From positions 1 to 64,000 of the forward strand of contig CANQBO010000004.1 of NCBI GenBank assembly GCA_947589475.1: DNA of 64,000 nucleotides, in the 5' to 3' direction. The notes beneath the pieces were generated by a model, which ran no database searches, was not told the DNA's origin, and saw only the letters and a program-made list of their open reading frames with translations. Origin of the DNA: an uncultured Clostridia bacterium. Lineage in GTDB: Bacteria; Bacillota; Clostridia; Christensenellales; CAG-917. Both the position numbers and the translations under genes were made by a program. The first letter of the stretch is position 1, and each line of letters opens with the position of its first letter. Shown piece by piece: positions 1-11,000 of this stretch.

Positions 1-213
1 GGCATCCGCAGGATCACCGAGCCTGCGGATGGGTACAACGAGCCGAAAGGCGAGGAAGTACCAATGTTCCGTTTAATAGAAAATACCGACGGAACGTGCT
101 TGCACGAGCAGGAGAGTGTGAAAATGGGAGGCATCCGCAGGATCACCGAGCCTGCGGATGGGTACAACGAGCCGAAAGGCGAGGAAGTACCAATGTTCCG
201 TTTAATTCAATAA
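1..213 (+). repeat. Tandem 129-bp repeat, structured, cut by window start
   Basis: Positions 1-77 recur exactly at 130-206, giving a period of 129 bp. Each unit can fold into four successive hairpins: 3-12 with 22-31 (10 bp), 32-36 with 58-62 enclosing a GCC-GAAA-GGC tetraloop hairpin at 42-51, 66-72 with 89-95 (7 bp), and 96-99 with 102-105. The period is a multiple of three and one frame is open from the window edge to a TAA at 211-213, so it could also be the end of a protein made of 43-residue repeats. The density of perfect stems makes a structured RNA or a dispersed DNA repeat more likely in my view. The array continues to the left of the window. Confidence 0.6.
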
Positions 214-855
214 GTGCACTAAGCTTGTCCGAGGGTATCCGCATGACGAAGCGAAGCGGAGTATGACCGCGGGGACGTGCTTGCACGGACAACGGTATAG
301 GGAAAATAAAAGCGGTGGGGAGAAACTCCGCGCCGTTGTTGTCGAATAGCTTCTGTTGTTGTATAGTCTGTCCATATTTCTATTTTAGCATACAAAATGT
401 ATAAAGGCAATAGAATGCGAGCGAGGGACGTTTTGTTTGCTTGTCGAATTTTGTGACGAAGGCATGCTTCAAACGGAAAAATTTTTCATATGCTCAAATG
501 GAGATATGAGCAGTATATGCATTGATGAGAAGTTTTAGCGGCATTGACAAAGTACGCGTTTAGAATGCCGAAAAATTGCGGATTTTGAGAATATTGTCGA
601 AAAAAGAGAAAGTTGTCTATGACATTTTTCGCCCGTATCGGGGGCAGGGAAGCGATCGTTTGCGCATATGTATGAGTGAGGCGGAGTACGGCTTGCGCAT
701 ATGCGCGTGCGTGACAAGGGCGAAGAGGAACAAACGGGAACGGTTTTAGGGACAGAAGAGGGGGGAATCGAGAGCTTTAATATGCAAGGGTCCGCATTTC
801 AGGACGGCTGAAATGCGCAAAGGCGCATATGAGAGTGCTTAAAGGAGCGCAAATC
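214..855. other. Intergenic region, no supported gene
   Basis: No frame here has a convincing start, ribosome binding site and protein-like composition. Around 220-306 there is a degenerate echo of the upstream repeat: a GTCCGAGGGTATCCGC stretch followed by the same ACGTGCTTGCACG hairpin seen at 95-106. Otherwise I see only AT-rich spacer DNA. Confidence 0.5.
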
Positions 856-960
856 ATGTTTGTTTTACGAAAGATATTTCCGGACGCCCGCGATCTGCAA
901 AGTCCGACTGTAGCGGGGCTATATTTAAGTATATATTGCGCATGCGAGTATTATAAATAA
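856..960 (+). CDS. Possible 34-residue peptide
   Basis: An ATG at 856 lies 8 nt after AAAGGAG, a very good ribosome binding site, and opens a 34-codon frame ending in TAA at 958-960. The product starts MFVLRKIFPDARDLQ and ends CACEYYK. It has no recognisable domain. The only support is the ribosome binding site and the position just upstream of the promoter of the next gene. It could be a chance frame or a leader peptide. Confidence 0.3.
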   Translation: MFVLRKIFPDARDLQSPTVAGLYLSIYCACEYYK

Positions 961-964
961 ATAT

Positions 965-993
965 TTGCCTTATTCGAAGATGTGTGATAAAAT
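965..993 (+). promoter_or_regulatory. Predicted sigma-A promoter
   Basis: TTGCCT (965-970), 17-bp spacer, TAAAAT (988-993). It lies about 50 nt upstream of the gene at 1047 and probably transcribes the two small membrane proteins. Confidence 0.55.
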
Positions 994-1046
994 CATAAAT
1001 AACAGCAAAAATCAGAGGCATAAGGCAAATATAAAAGGGGTTTGAT

Positions 1047-1487
1047 ATGCTCGGCATTGAGTCAAAGACGGTGTACGATATTCTTTCGGAAATAGCGGGC
1101 GACACCGAAGTCTACAAAGTCATAGACGCGGAAGAGGTGATCGAAAAGTTGCCCGAAGGACTTTCGCTTACGAAAATCCAGCTTTCGACGATAATACGCG
1201 AGCTGAAGGACCTCGAATATATCGACGTCAAATATTTCACGCCCGACGAGTACTGTTTGCAGATCGTGAGGCGCATAGAGGTGTCCTCTCCGCAGGCGGG
1301 AGGTCCCCAAACGGCGACAGACGGCAGACAGGAGCGCGTCCTCTACGGCTCGAAGAAGGACAAGGAAGAAAAAAAACAAGTTTCCGTCAAGCGCGGCGCG
1401 GTGTTCTTCATGGCGTTTTTGGGCGCGTTTTTGGGTAGCGCTATAGTGGCAACGGCGACGGCGCTCATCATCAGATTTGTGTTGTGA
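1047..1487 (+). CDS. Membrane-anchored winged-helix-like protein (paralogue 1)
   Basis: A 146-residue protein of unknown function. Residues 1-75 are charged and helical with a pattern resembling a winged helix (ending RELKDLEYIDVKYF). Residues 76-115 are a polar, lysine-rich linker (GSKKDKEEKKQVSVKRG). Residues 117-146 form one hydrophobic C-terminal segment, so the N-terminal domain should face the cytoplasm. The start is supported by AAAAGGGG 6 nt upstream. The next gene encodes a protein of the same plan whose N-terminal half aligns with this one (for example LEYIDV against IDDYFDV), so the two look like a diverged tandem duplication. The spacing between them is 7 nt, so they form one operon upstream of uvrBA. 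A DNA-binding or protein-interaction role is only an inference. Confidence 0.75.
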   Translation: MLGIESKTVYDILSEIAGDTEVYKVIDAEEVIEKLPEGLSLTKIQLSTIIRELKDLEYIDVKYFTPDEYCLQIVRRIEVSSPQAGGPQTATDGRQERVLYGSKKDKEEKKQVSVKRGAVFFMAFLGAFLGSAIVATATALIIRFVL

Positions 1488-1494
1488 GGGGCTT

Positions 1495-1893
1495 ATGAAT
1501 CTTGAAAGACAACACGTTTTGACAAAAAAAGAAAAGGCGGTCATGCGCGTCATCTATCAGACGGCGGATCTTTCGGGCGGAAGTTGTCTCATCACGCCCA
1601 TCGAGATCTTCGAGCAGATACCTCTCGACCTCGACATCGCCGAAGAGGAGCTTGACGTCGCCATCAAAAACCTCGAGATAGACGACTATTTCGACGTCAC
1701 GCCCTCTGACAGGAAGGGCGAGCTTGTGTACTGCATCAACATGCACAAGAAGGGGCTTCAATTCGCGCGCGTGGAAAGGGCGTTCAAGTCCAACGTCACT
1801 TTCAGGATACTGCTTGCGGTCGCGACGGGACTCACGTCGGCGGCGGTAGGCTGGGGGCTTAAGACGTTGCTCACCGCGTTGCTCAACAAATAG
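1495..1893 (+). CDS. Membrane-anchored winged-helix-like protein (paralogue 2)
   Basis: A 132-residue protein from ATG 1495, which is preceded by GAGGGG. An in-frame ATG at 1477 lies inside the previous gene and lacks a site. Residues 1-90 resemble a winged helix (KKEKAVMRVIYQTADLSG, then EIFEQIPLDLDIAEEELDVA, then NLEIDDYFDVT). Residues 108-128 form a single C-terminal membrane segment (ILLAVATGLTSAAVGWGLKT). It has the same architecture as its upstream neighbour and similar spacing of helices, which supports paralogy. I do not recognise a named family. About 100 bp separate it from uvrB, so cotranscription with uvrB is possible but not shown. Confidence 0.75.
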   Translation: MNLERQHVLTKKEKAVMRVIYQTADLSGGSCLITPIEIFEQIPLDLDIAEEELDVAIKNLEIDDYFDVTPSDRKGELVYCINMHKKGLQFARVERAFKSNVTFRILLAVATGLTSAAVGWGLKTLLTALLNK

Positions 1894-1992
1894 GACAAGA
1901 CCTAAAGACAAAAGTCGCAAAGATAAAAGCCGTCGAATTCGGCAATACCGATATTATACCAAAACGCAAAGTAAACTTAGAGTTTTTGAGAT

Positions 1993-3948
1993 ATGGGGTT
2001 TGAACTTGTAAGCGGTTATAAGCCCACGGGAGATCAACCTCAGGCGATAGAGCGCATCGTCGAGGGGTTGAAGAGCGGGTTCAATACGGAGGTTTTGTTG
2101 GGGGTCACAGGCTCCGGCAAAACTTTTACTATGGCAAACATTATCGCGCAAATGAACAAGCCCACTCTCGTCATCGCGCACAACAAGACTCTCGCCGCGC
2201 AACTGTGCAACGAGCTGAAGGAGTTCTTCCCCAAAAACAGGGTGGAGTTTTTCGTAAGCTATTACGACTACTATCAGCCGGAGGCGTACATCCCGCGCAC
2301 GGACACCTATATCGAGAAGGACCTTGCCGTCAACGAGGAGATAGACAAGTTGCGCAACTCCGCCACGGCGTCGCTGTGCGAGAGAGAGGACACCATAGTA
2401 GTGGCGTCCGTGAGCTGTATTTACGGACTCGGCGCGCCCACGGACTACTTTGAACAGGCGATATCCATACGCGAGGGGGACGAGATAGACCGAAACGCGC
2501 TGGCGAGGCGGCTTGTGGACATACAGTACAAGCGCGCGGATATGGATTTTGTGCGTTCCACATTCCGCATGCGCGGGGACATAATCGACATCTTCCCCTC
2601 GACGAGTTCGGAGATCGCCATACGCGTGGAGCTGTTTGGGGACACCGTGGAGCGCATTTGCGAGATAGACGGCGTGACGTCAAAGCCCGTCAGCGAGCTT
2701 GAACATACCCTGATATTCCCCGCTACGCAGTACGTCATCAGCGGCGACAGGGAGGAGATACTCCGCCGCATAATGCTGGACAAGCAGGACAGAGTGAAGT
2801 ATTTTCAGGAGCGGGGCAAGCTCATTGAGGCGCAACGCATCGACGAACGCGTAAATTACGACGTCGAGATGATTCGCGAGGTGGGCTATTGCAGCGGCAT
2901 CGAAAACTATTCGCGCTATTTCGACGGCAGACAGCCGGGGCAGGCGCCGTACACTCTGCTGGACTTCTTTCCCAAAGACTTTTTGCTGTTCATAGACGAG
3001 AGCCATATGACCATACCGCAGATACACGGCATGTACAACGGCGACCTCGCGCGCAAACATAACCTTGTGGAATACGGCTTCCGACTTCCCAGCGCATACG
3101 ACAACAGGCCCCTCAAATTCGAGGAATTCGACAGCCACATCCGTCAAGTCGTGTGCATGTCCGCGACTCCCGCGAAGTATGAGTTGGACAGGGCGGACGA
3201 CGTTGTGGAACAGATCATACGTCCTACGGGACTGCTCGACCCCGAGATCGCGGTCAAGCCCGTGCAGGGACAGGTGGACGACCTCATCGGCGAGATAAAC
3301 AAAGTCGTCGAAAATAAAGGCAGGGTGCTTGTGACGACGCTCACCAAAAAGATGGCGGAAAACCTCACGGACTATTTGAAGGAACTGAACATCAAGGTCA
3401 AATATATGCACTCCGACATAGACACGCTTGAGCGTATGGACATCGTAAAGGGGCTGAGAGAGGGCGATTTCGACGTGCTTGTGGGCATAAATTTGTTGAG
3501 AGAGGGACTCGATTTGCCCGAGGTGCAACTTGTCGCAATTCTGGACGCGGACAAGGAAGGCTTTTTGAGAAGCGAGAGCGCGCTTATACAGACTATAGGT
3601 CGCGCGGCGAGAAACGACAAGGGCAGAGTGGTCATGTATGCGGATACGATTACGGACAGCATGCGCCGCGCAATAGACGAGACAAACCGCAGACGCGCGC
3701 TTCAGGACGCCTACAACAAGGAACACGGCATTGTACCCAAGACCGTGGTGAGCAAGATCAAAAACTCGCTTGAGATCACAAAAAAGGCGCCGAAGGGCGA
3801 GGCTATGAGCGCAAAGGAGATCGCAAAGGAAATAGAGCGGCTGAAGGGCATGATGAAAGTCGCAAGCGAACAGCTGGACTTCGAGCGCGCGATACTTCTC
3901 CGCGACGAGATGAACGAACTCAAGCGCAAGCTCAAAAAACTGAGCTGA
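1993..3948 (+). CDS. uvrB: UvrABC excinuclease subunit B
   Basis: UvrB is the damage-verifying helicase-like subunit of nucleotide excision repair. It is loaded on DNA by UvrA and recruits UvrC. The 651-residue length is normal. The start [19 protein letters not shown] is the family N-terminus. Walker A GVTGSGKT is near residue 37. The beta-hairpin region [20 protein letters not shown] follows near 90-110. DESH Walker B lies in [12 protein letters not shown] (about 335-346). The helicase C-terminal domain with [10 protein letters not shown] and QTIGRAARN is near 500-540. A C-terminal UVR domain ([20 protein letters not shown], about 620-640) is the UvrC contact. The ribosome binding site is weak. 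uvrA follows after 143 bp in the same direction, the usual pairing. No clear LexA box was seen upstream. Confidence 0.98.
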   Translation: MGFELVSGYKPTGDQPQAIERIVEGLKSGFNTEVLLGVTGSGKTFTMANIIAQMNKPTLVIAHNKTLAAQLCNELKEFFPKNRVEFFVSYYDYYQPEAYIPRTDTYIEKDLAVNEEIDKLRNSATASLCEREDTIVVASVSCIYGLGAPTDYFEQAISIREGDEIDRNALARRLVDIQYKRADMDFVRSTFRMRGDIIDIFPSTSSEIAIRVELFGDTVERICEIDGVTSKPVSELEHTLIFPATQYVISGDREEILRRIMLDKQDRVKYFQERGKLIEAQRIDERVNYDVEMIREVGYCSGIENYSRYFDGRQPGQAPYTLLDFFPKDFLLFIDESHMTIPQIHGMYNGDLARKHNLVEYGFRLPSAYDNRPLKFEEFDSHIRQVVCMSATPAKYELDRADDVVEQIIRPTGLLDPEIAVKPVQGQVDDLIGEINKVVENKGRVLVTTLTKKMAENLTDYLKELNIKVKYMHSDIDTLERMDIVKGLREGDFDVLVGINLLREGLDLPEVQLVAILDADKEGFLRSESALIQTIGRAARNDKGRVVMYADTITDSMRRAIDETNRRRALQDAYNKEHGIVPKTVVSKIKNSLEITKKAPKGEAMSAKEIAKEIERLKGMMKVASEQLDFERAILLRDEMNELKRKLKKLS

Positions 3949-4091
3949 ACGGGGAAAAATGTAAACATATGATGAGTTTTGTCGAAAATTGCAAGATAAA
4001 GGCGGAAAAAAATTTCCAAACAATATAGGCAAAACTCAAGAATAATGACAAAAATGACTCAAACTATCTAAGACCTATCGAGGGTGTATAA

Positions 4092-6902
4092 ATGGACAAG
4101 ATAATAATTAAGGGCGCGAGAGAAAACAATCTCAAAAACATCGATCTGGAGATACCGCGCGACAAACTCATCGTGTTTACGGGGCTGAGCGGAAGCGGCA
4201 AGTCCTCGCTTGCTTTCGACACGATATTCGCCGAGGGACAGCGCAGATACGTCGAGAGCCTTTCAAGCTATGCGCGCATGTTTTTGGGACAGATGCAAAA
4301 ACCCGAAGTGGAGTACATCGAGGGGCTTTCTCCCGCCGTATCCATAGATCAAAAGACGACGTCGCACAATCCGCGCTCCACGGTGGGCACGGTGACGGAG
4401 ATATACGACTATCTACGCCTTCTCTATGCGCGCATAGGGCATCCGCATTGCCCAAAGTGCGGCAGACCCATAGAGCGGCAGACCGTGGACCAGATCTCCG
4501 ACCGCATAATGGAGAGGACGGGCGCAAAGTTGCAGATCATGGCGCCCATCGTGCGCGGCAGGAAGGGCGAATACAGAAAAGAACTTGAGCAACTTCGTCG
4601 CGCGGGATATGCGCGAGTGAGGGTGGACGGCATAAACTATACGCTGGACGAACAGATAGAACTCGACAAAAACGTCAAGCACAACATTTCCGTCGTCATC
4701 GATCGCATAGTGATAAAGGATGGCGTCGAGGCGAGGCTTGCCGAGGCGCTTGAGACGGCGATAAAGCTCAGCGAAGGGCTTGTCATCGCGGACGTGGACG
4801 GCGAAGAAACGACGTATTCCACGCGCTATGCCTGTCCCGATTGCGGCCTGTCCTTCGAGGAGTTGACTCCGAGGCTGTTCTCTTTCAACAATCCCTACGG
4901 CGCGTGTCCCGAGTGCAGCGGGTTGGGCTTCAAGGAGGAGATAGACCCTCAACTTCTCATCGCAGACCCCGAAAAGAGCATAAACGAGGGGGCTATAAAA
5001 GCGTCCGGATGGCTTGTGGACACGTCGTCGATGGCGACGATGCAATTTGCCGCGCTTGCGGACGCATACGGGTTTTCGCCGGATACGCCCGTCAAGGATC
5101 TGCCGAAAAAAGCGCTGGACATAATCTTTTTCGGCAACGGCGGCGAGCGCATACCCATGTCCTACAACTCGCGCGGATACAAGGGCTTTTATCAGGCGTC
5201 ATATGAGGGCATAGCCACAAACCTCATGCGTCGCTATCGCGAGACGGACTCAGAGATGATAAAGGCGGAGATATACAAATATATGAAAGAGGTGCCGTGC
5301 TCCGCGTGCAAGGGCAAGAGGCTGAAACCCGAAGCGCTCGCGGTCACCGTGGGCGGCAAAAACATCTTCGAGATGACAGAGATGTCCATAGACGCGCTGA
5401 ACAAGTTTTTGGGAAGCCTCGAGCTTACGCATACCGAACGCCTCATCGCGGACAGGATACTCAAAGAGATACGCGCGCGCCTCGACTTTTTGAACAACGT
5501 GGGGCTGGATTACCTCACGCTGTCGCGCTCCGCGGCTACGCTTTCGGGAGGGGAATCGCAACGCATACGCCTCGCAACGCAGATAGGAAGCGGACTTACG
5601 GGCGTGCTGTACATTCTCGACGAGCCGAGCATAGGTCTGCACCAAAAGGACAACGAGAGGTTGCTCGCCTCCCTCAAAAATCTCAGGGACATCGGCAACA
5701 CCCTCATCGTCGTGGAGCATGACGAGGAGACCATGCGAAGCGCGGACTACATCGTCGACATAGGTCCCGGGGCGGGCATACACGGCGGCGAGGTCGTTGC
5801 ACAGGGCACGGTGGAGGACATCATAGCCTCGCCGAGGTCAGTCACGGGCAAGTACCTGAGCGGCGAATACAAAATCGAAGTCCCCCTCGCAAGGCGGCAG
5901 GGAAACGGCAATTTTTTGACCGTGAAAGGCGCCGCTCAAAACAATTTGAGAGGAATAGATGTCAGAATTCCGTTGGGTACGTTCACCTGCGTGACGGGCG
6001 TGAGCGGAAGCGGCAAGTCATCGCTTGTCAACGAGATACTCTATCCGCGCGTTTCAAACATACTCATGAAGAGCAGGCTTGCCGAGGGCAAGTGCGACGC
6101 AATTTTGGGCGTTGAAAACCTAGACAAGATCATTTGCATAGACCAAAGCCCCATAGGGCGCACTCCGCGCTCCAACCCCGCGACGTACACGGGAGTATTC
6201 ACCCCCATACGCGAGCTTTTCGCCTCACTGCCCGACGCAAAGGCGAGAGGGTACAGCGCGGGACGCTTCTCTTTCAATACTTCGGGCGGCAGGTGCGAGC
6301 ATTGCTCGGGCGACGGCATAATCAAGATAGAGATGCACTTCCTCCCCGACATCTACGTGCCTTGCGAGGTGTGCAAGGGCGCGAGATACAACCGCGAGAC
6401 GCTCGAGGTGCGCTATAAGGGCAAAAATATTTCCGAAGTGTTGGATATGACCATAGAAGAAGCCGTATCTTTCTTTGAAAATATCCCCAAAATACGCAAC
6501 AAGATCCGCACCCTCAACGACGTGGGACTCGGCTATGTCAAACTCGGTCAGTCCTCGACTACGCTTTCGGGCGGCGAGGCGCAGAGAGTCAAGCTTGCGA
6601 CGGAACTTTCCCGCCGCTCCACGGGCAAGACGCTGTACATCCTCGACGAGCCTACCACGGGTCTGCATACGCACGACGTCAGCAAACTTTTGAGTATTCT
6701 GCAACAGCTCGTCGAGCAGGGCAATACCGTCGTCGTCATCGAGCATAACCTCGACGTGATCAAGGTCGCGGACTACATCGTCGACCTAGGTCCCGACGGC
6801 GGAGACCGCGGCGGACGCGTCGTCGCAGAAGGCACTCCCGAATATGTCGCCACCGTAAAAGACAGCTACACGGGCGAATTTTTGAGAAAAGTTCTCCCGT
6901 AA
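4092..6902 (+). CDS. uvrA: UvrABC excinuclease subunit A
   Basis: UvrA is the DNA-damage sensor ATPase that loads UvrB. The 936-residue length is typical. It has two ABC ATPase modules. Walker [10 protein letters not shown] is near residue 31 and GVSGSGKSS near 636. Signature sequences are [12 protein letters not shown] (about 485) and [12 protein letters not shown] (about 825), each followed by a Walker B ILDEP. Zinc-binding cysteine pairs are visible: CPKCG (about 119), CPDCG and CPECS (about 250-278), and CEHC with CEVC (about 735-762). The start has GAGGG 8 nt upstream. Transcribed behind uvrB. It is followed by a gene-free repeat region. Confidence 0.98.
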   Translation: MDKIIIKGARENNLKNIDLEIPRDKLIVFTGLSGSGKSSLAFDTIFAEGQRRYVESLSSYARMFLGQMQKPEVEYIEGLSPAVSIDQKTTSHNPRSTVGTVTEIYDYLRLLYARIGHPHCPKCGRPIERQTVDQISDRIMERTGAKLQIMAPIVRGRKGEYRKELEQLRRAGYARVRVDGINYTLDEQIELDKNVKHNISVVIDRIVIKDGVEARLAEALETAIKLSEGLVIADVDGEETTYSTRYACPDCGLSFEELTPRLFSFNNPYGACPECSGLGFKEEIDPQLLIADPEKSINEGAIKASGWLVDTSSMATMQFAALADAYGFSPDTPVKDLPKKALDIIFFGNGGERIPMSYNSRGYKGFYQASYEGIATNLMRRYRETDSEMIKAEIYKYMKEVPCSACKGKRLKPEALAVTVGGKNIFEMTEMSIDALNKFLGSLELTHTERLIADRILKEIRARLDFLNNVGLDYLTLSRSAATLSGGESQRIRLATQIGSGLTGVLYILDEPSIGLHQKDNERLLASLKNLRDIGNTLIVVEHDEETMRSADYIVDIGPGAGIHGGEVVAQGTVEDIIASPRSVTGKYLSGEYKIEVPLARRQGNGNFLTVKGAAQNNLRGIDVRIPLGTFTCVTGVSGSGKSSLVNEILYPRVSNILMKSRLAEGKCDAILGVENLDKIICIDQSPIGRTPRSNPATYTGVFTPIRELFASLPDAKARGYSAGRFSFNTSGGRCEHCSGDGIIKIEMHFLPDIYVPCEVCKGARYNRETLEVRYKGKNISEVLDMTIEEAVSFFENIPKIRNKIRTLNDVGLGYVKLGQSSTTLSGGEAQRVKLATELSRRSTGKTLYILDEPTTGLHTHDVSKLLSILQQLVEQGNTVVVIEHNLDVIKVADYIVDLGPDGGDRGGRVVAEGTPEYVATVKDSYTGEFLRKVLP

Positions 6903-6939
6903 GCTAAGAAAAACGCAACTCCCGTAAGAAGAAAATATA

Positions 6940-7955
6940 CATTTCACAATTCTGCATTTGACAAGAAGCGAGCCTATGATGTCAGAAATGCTCATGGGGA
7001 CGCGGGCTTCGCCCGCTGGTTTATTACGGGACCCCCACCACCGCCTCTGGCGGAGCCTCCCCCTAAACATCACCCCACAAAATCACTACGTAATTTTGCG
7101 GGGACCCCGATAGCGTTCCTACACTCACGCTGTAAAGGGGTATGCCAAAATCGGGAAAGATGCAAGTCTGAGCTAAACGGGGTCCCCATAGAAATGAGCG
7201 TAGTGAATTTTATGGGGTATATGATCGGGGTCCCCACGAAAAGTACTTCTCATGGGGTAAATAAAGGGGTATGCCAACAAATTGATAAAAATGAAAGTTT
7301 GTCTGAGAGTAGGCATCTCCCTTCAATAACATTAGTGTAGAAATTTAACATGTGTATAGGGGGAGGCTCCGCCGTAGGCGGTGGTGGGGGTCCCGACTTA
7401 TAACGAAAACTTTGTCTGAGCGTACTTATACTCGTAATTTGCCGTGTCCGAGCGACGTCGCGGAGCGAGCGGGATACACTTACGTACGCAGTGAGGGCGG
7501 GGCTTCTGATTTTTTCCGCCCGAACAAGTGGCATAAATGCGCACAGACAAGATAAAGGGAATAAACAAAGTAAAAATCAACAGCCTTAGATAAAGGCTGT
7601 TTGTATTTTAATTAAGTGCGCACGATGTAACGCGGTGAGCGAGCGAAGCTTTTCCCCGACCCTGCCGCGCCGCTAAGTTGGGGATATGTTTGCGCGTAGA
7701 GCGCAAACAGTTAGTGTGTTCGGATAGGTCGGGGAACGCCGTGAGGCGAGGGTGGGTCATTTAAATAAGTTTGTCCGAGATACCAACGTATATCCCTAGT
7801 GCGCTCAAGCGCAGACGTAAAGCTAGTCCCCAAACTCATCGCTGCACGTAACGAAGGGAGAGGTCGGGTCTTTCAATAACGCCATGTCCGAGCCGCCGAC
7901 GCTTTTCATGCTTGAGTTTGGATGTGCGGACAAAGTTTGAAAAAATTCGACGTTA
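6940..7955. repeat. Composite dispersed repeat region A
   Basis: About 1 kb without a plausible gene. It contains several recurring modules. Segment 6945-7160 recurs in inverted orientation at about 35700-35955, including the AATTCTGCATTTGACAAGAA and AGAAATGCTCATGG blocks and the sequence around CCTTTACAGCGTGAGTGTAG. Segment 7210-7275 (GGGGTCCCCACGAAAAGTA) recurs directly at about 35604-35655. Segment 7440-7500, with TGTCCGAGCGAC and the CTTACGTACGCAGTGAGGG block, recurs inverted at about 52205-52265. Paired GGGGACCCC and CCCGC/GCGGG arms could form hairpins. No transposase is present, so these are non-autonomous or intergenic repeat modules of unknown function. Confidence 0.7.
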
Positions 7956-7958
7956 TGC

Positions 7959-7987
7959 TTGTGTTTGCAGGGGGCGTATGATATAAT
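7959..7987 (+). promoter_or_regulatory. Predicted sigma-A promoter of ftsK
   Basis: TTGTGT (7959-7964), 17-bp spacer, TATAAT (7982-7987), about 90 nt upstream of the preferred ftsK start. Confidence 0.65.
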
Positions 7988-8076
7988 GTTTGAGCTAATA
8001 GTAAATATTGCATAATTATATTAAATCACATATGCGTGCGCGGGAGCGTTGTGCGGCGCGCGTGAGAGAGGAAAAA

Positions 8077-11000
8077 GTGACGGATACGAGACAGGCAAGA
8101 GCAAATAAGGGCAATCGGATCGCGATAGGGGTGCTTATCGCAGTCGTTTCTTTATTCTGTTTTTTGTCGGATATCGGCGCATTGGGCGGCGTGGGCAGGA
8201 TGGTTTACGGCTTTTTGGTGGGATTTTTCGGTTTGGCGTCCTATGCGTATGCTTTGATGGGGATAATTTTCGGCATTGCGATCGCGTTCGGCGTGAAAAT
8301 AAGACAACGTCTCGCGCGTTCGGCATATCTTTTCGGAATGTTGCTTTTGGGTATTTTGGCGCTTCACATCTATACGTCCAGCGGGCACATTATCGGCGCG
8401 AATTACGGAGAATATCTGCTCAGGTGCTATCATGAGACGAATACGGCGGGCGGAATGCTCTTCGGGCTTCTTGCGTACCCGCTTATGAAAGTCGTCACGG
8501 GCGTGGGAGCGCTTTCCATCGCCTGCGCCGCGTTTTTGATCATGGCGGGTTGCGGGCTTATACCGAGCCTCAGGCGCAACGTCGTATACAAAGCCGCCAC
8601 TCCCAAAGAGAGAAAAGAAGAGAGCGAGAAAGAAAAGGCTCCGCGCAAGAAAAGAAAACGCAAAGGGGACAAAGTCACCGCCGTGGACGAGCCTGTCATC
8701 ACGGACTTTTCGCATACTTCAAACGGCACGAGACTGTTTGTTGTGGACGTGGAAGGCAAACCCGAAAAACCGCGCAAGGGCAAAGGCTCCTACGGCTATG
8801 TGCCCCTCGGCTTCGACCCGCTCTATCCCAACAGGGACGGCGGATATGAGGACGAACAGCGCATGACGGCAAGCTCGCCGTACACCGCGCCCGCTCCCGA
8901 AAGGGCGACGTATGCGCCCATGAAGGACACCGCGAGGGAAATACTTTTCGGAAGCGGTCCGAGCGATGAAAATATCGCGAGATATGAGGCGGCGCGCAAG
9001 GGCAGGATGGAGCCTATGTCGGACGTCGGGCGCACATATTCCACTCCCGCTCAGCGCAGACAGGATATGATGGACACTTTGGGCGGCGGAGGAGACCCGC
9101 AGTCCGAATTCATCGCCCGCCATCGCGCGGAAAACGAAGATCGCGCCGTCTCTCCGAGCGGCGAAGTGGATTTCGAGACGTTGAAAAACGAGAGTTTGAG
9201 ACAGTGGCGCACTTCTCCCGCACCCATATTCGAGGCGGACGCAAGCTCTGCTCCGAGCGGACGGGAAGTGCTCAGAGCCGCACCCGCGGAGGAAGAGAAG
9301 AAAGAAGTCGCGCGTCCCACGAGGCATATGCCGAAAGCGGAGGATAAAGCCGCTTCGCATCCGCAGGATAGGCCGTCTACGGAAAACGTCAATGTCGGCA
9401 TGCTCGGCGCGCTGAATATGGCAAAGACAAATCAAAGACCCGCCGAACCCGTCGAGGAAGAGGACAAAGAGACCGTCGTCGACGCGTACAGGACGCCGCA
9501 AAGCTCCACTCCCGGGGCTGAGATCGCGAGGAGCGACGGACAGAGCGGGTATACTCCCGTGCAGAAGCAGGGGCTTGACAGCGTGAGATATATGCCGTCG
9601 ACAGGCACCAAATTGCCGCGCGCATTTCAATCGAGCGCCGTGGATCAGACTCCCGCAAGACCCGCGGGACCCGCAAAACCCGCGGAACCCGCATATCAAC
9701 CGCCGGAGAAACTCACCTATCAGCCCGTAAAGAAGGTGGAGCCGTATGAGCCTACGCCCGTGAAGCCGCTCGAGGAGGAAAAACCCGTCGAGGAGGCTCA
9801 AATTCCGTCCGAACCCATAAAGGCGCCGAGAGAGGTCACGGGGGACAAGATGTCCGCTTCCGCGATACAGAGCGCAACGGATATTGCGCACATGAGCGCA
9901 AGAGAAGTTGAGAGCGCGGAAATGGACGCGCGGATAGAGAATATCAAAAAGAGCAAGGGGCTTACTCCCGCGTTTGCGGACGAGCCGAGCATGAAAGAGA
10001 AAAAGGCGAAGGAGGCTTCGCGCAGAGCCGCCGCTCCCGTCGAAGAGGGCGCGCATGTGCATCAGCCTACGGTCGAGCAGGTGATAAAGAAGGCGGAAGC
10101 GCCCGTGAAGCCAAAGCGCCCGTACGTCGCGCCGCCGTTGAGCTTGCTTGAACCGCCGACGGAAAAACTCGCTCCCGACGACGATATAGAGGAAAAGAAG
10201 GAGAGGCTTGTCAGCACTCTTATGGACTTTGACATCATCGGCGATGTGGAAAGCGTAGACGTAGGTCCCACATTTACGATGTACAGGGTGAAGGTCACTC
10301 TGAAGAAGGGCATTTCCGTCGCGACCATACTCAAATATTCAAAAGATATTGCGATGAAGATGGAAGTCGAAAGCGTGCGTATCCTGGCTCCCATACCGGG
10401 AAAGAACGCGGTCGGCATAGAGGTGCCGAACAAGAGGCGGCGCACCGTCAATATAAGCGAGATATTGCAGTCGAGCACATTCAACTCCGCTTCCGATCCC
10501 GCGACGTTCGCGCTGGGCGTGGACTTGTACGGCAACAGTCATGTGGCAAGAGTGACAAAACTTCCGCATCTGCTTGTCGCGGGCACGACGGGCAGCGGCA
10601 AGAGCTGTTGTATCAATACGTTGATCGTGAGCTTGCTTTATAAGGCGTCTCCCGACGATATAAGGTTTATACTCGTTGACCCGAAGAGGGTGGAGCTGTC
10701 CGTTTACGCGGGCATTCCGCACCTGTTGATGGACGAGATCATATGCGACGTGGACAAGGCGATAAAAGCGCTCGCGTGGGCGGAAAAAGAGATGGAGCGC
10801 CGCACCAGATATTTTTCGGAAACGGGATACCGTGACATCGCGGAGTACAACTCCGACGTCAAAAACAGCGGGCTTGAAAAGATGCCTCTCATCCTCATAA
10901 TCATCGACGAGTTCGCGGACCTCATGACTATGGGCAAGAAGGCGGTGGAGGTGTCCGTCGGCAGGATCGCCAGCCTCGCGCGCGCCGTGGGTATACACCT

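Noticed and set aside
2680-4032. Long minus-strand open frame (450 codons) opposite uvrB
   Set aside because: Its composition is a mirror of the uvrB coding frame and has no domain; uvrB is unmistakable on the plus strand.
6940-7955. Insertion sequence or degraded transposon
   Set aside because: No transposase frame or defined terminal inverted repeats with target duplication; only modular repeats are seen.
8719-10062. Minus-strand open frame of 447 codons opposite ftsK
   Set aside because: Arginine/leucine-rich shadow of the ftsK linker region without a start site or recognisable motif.
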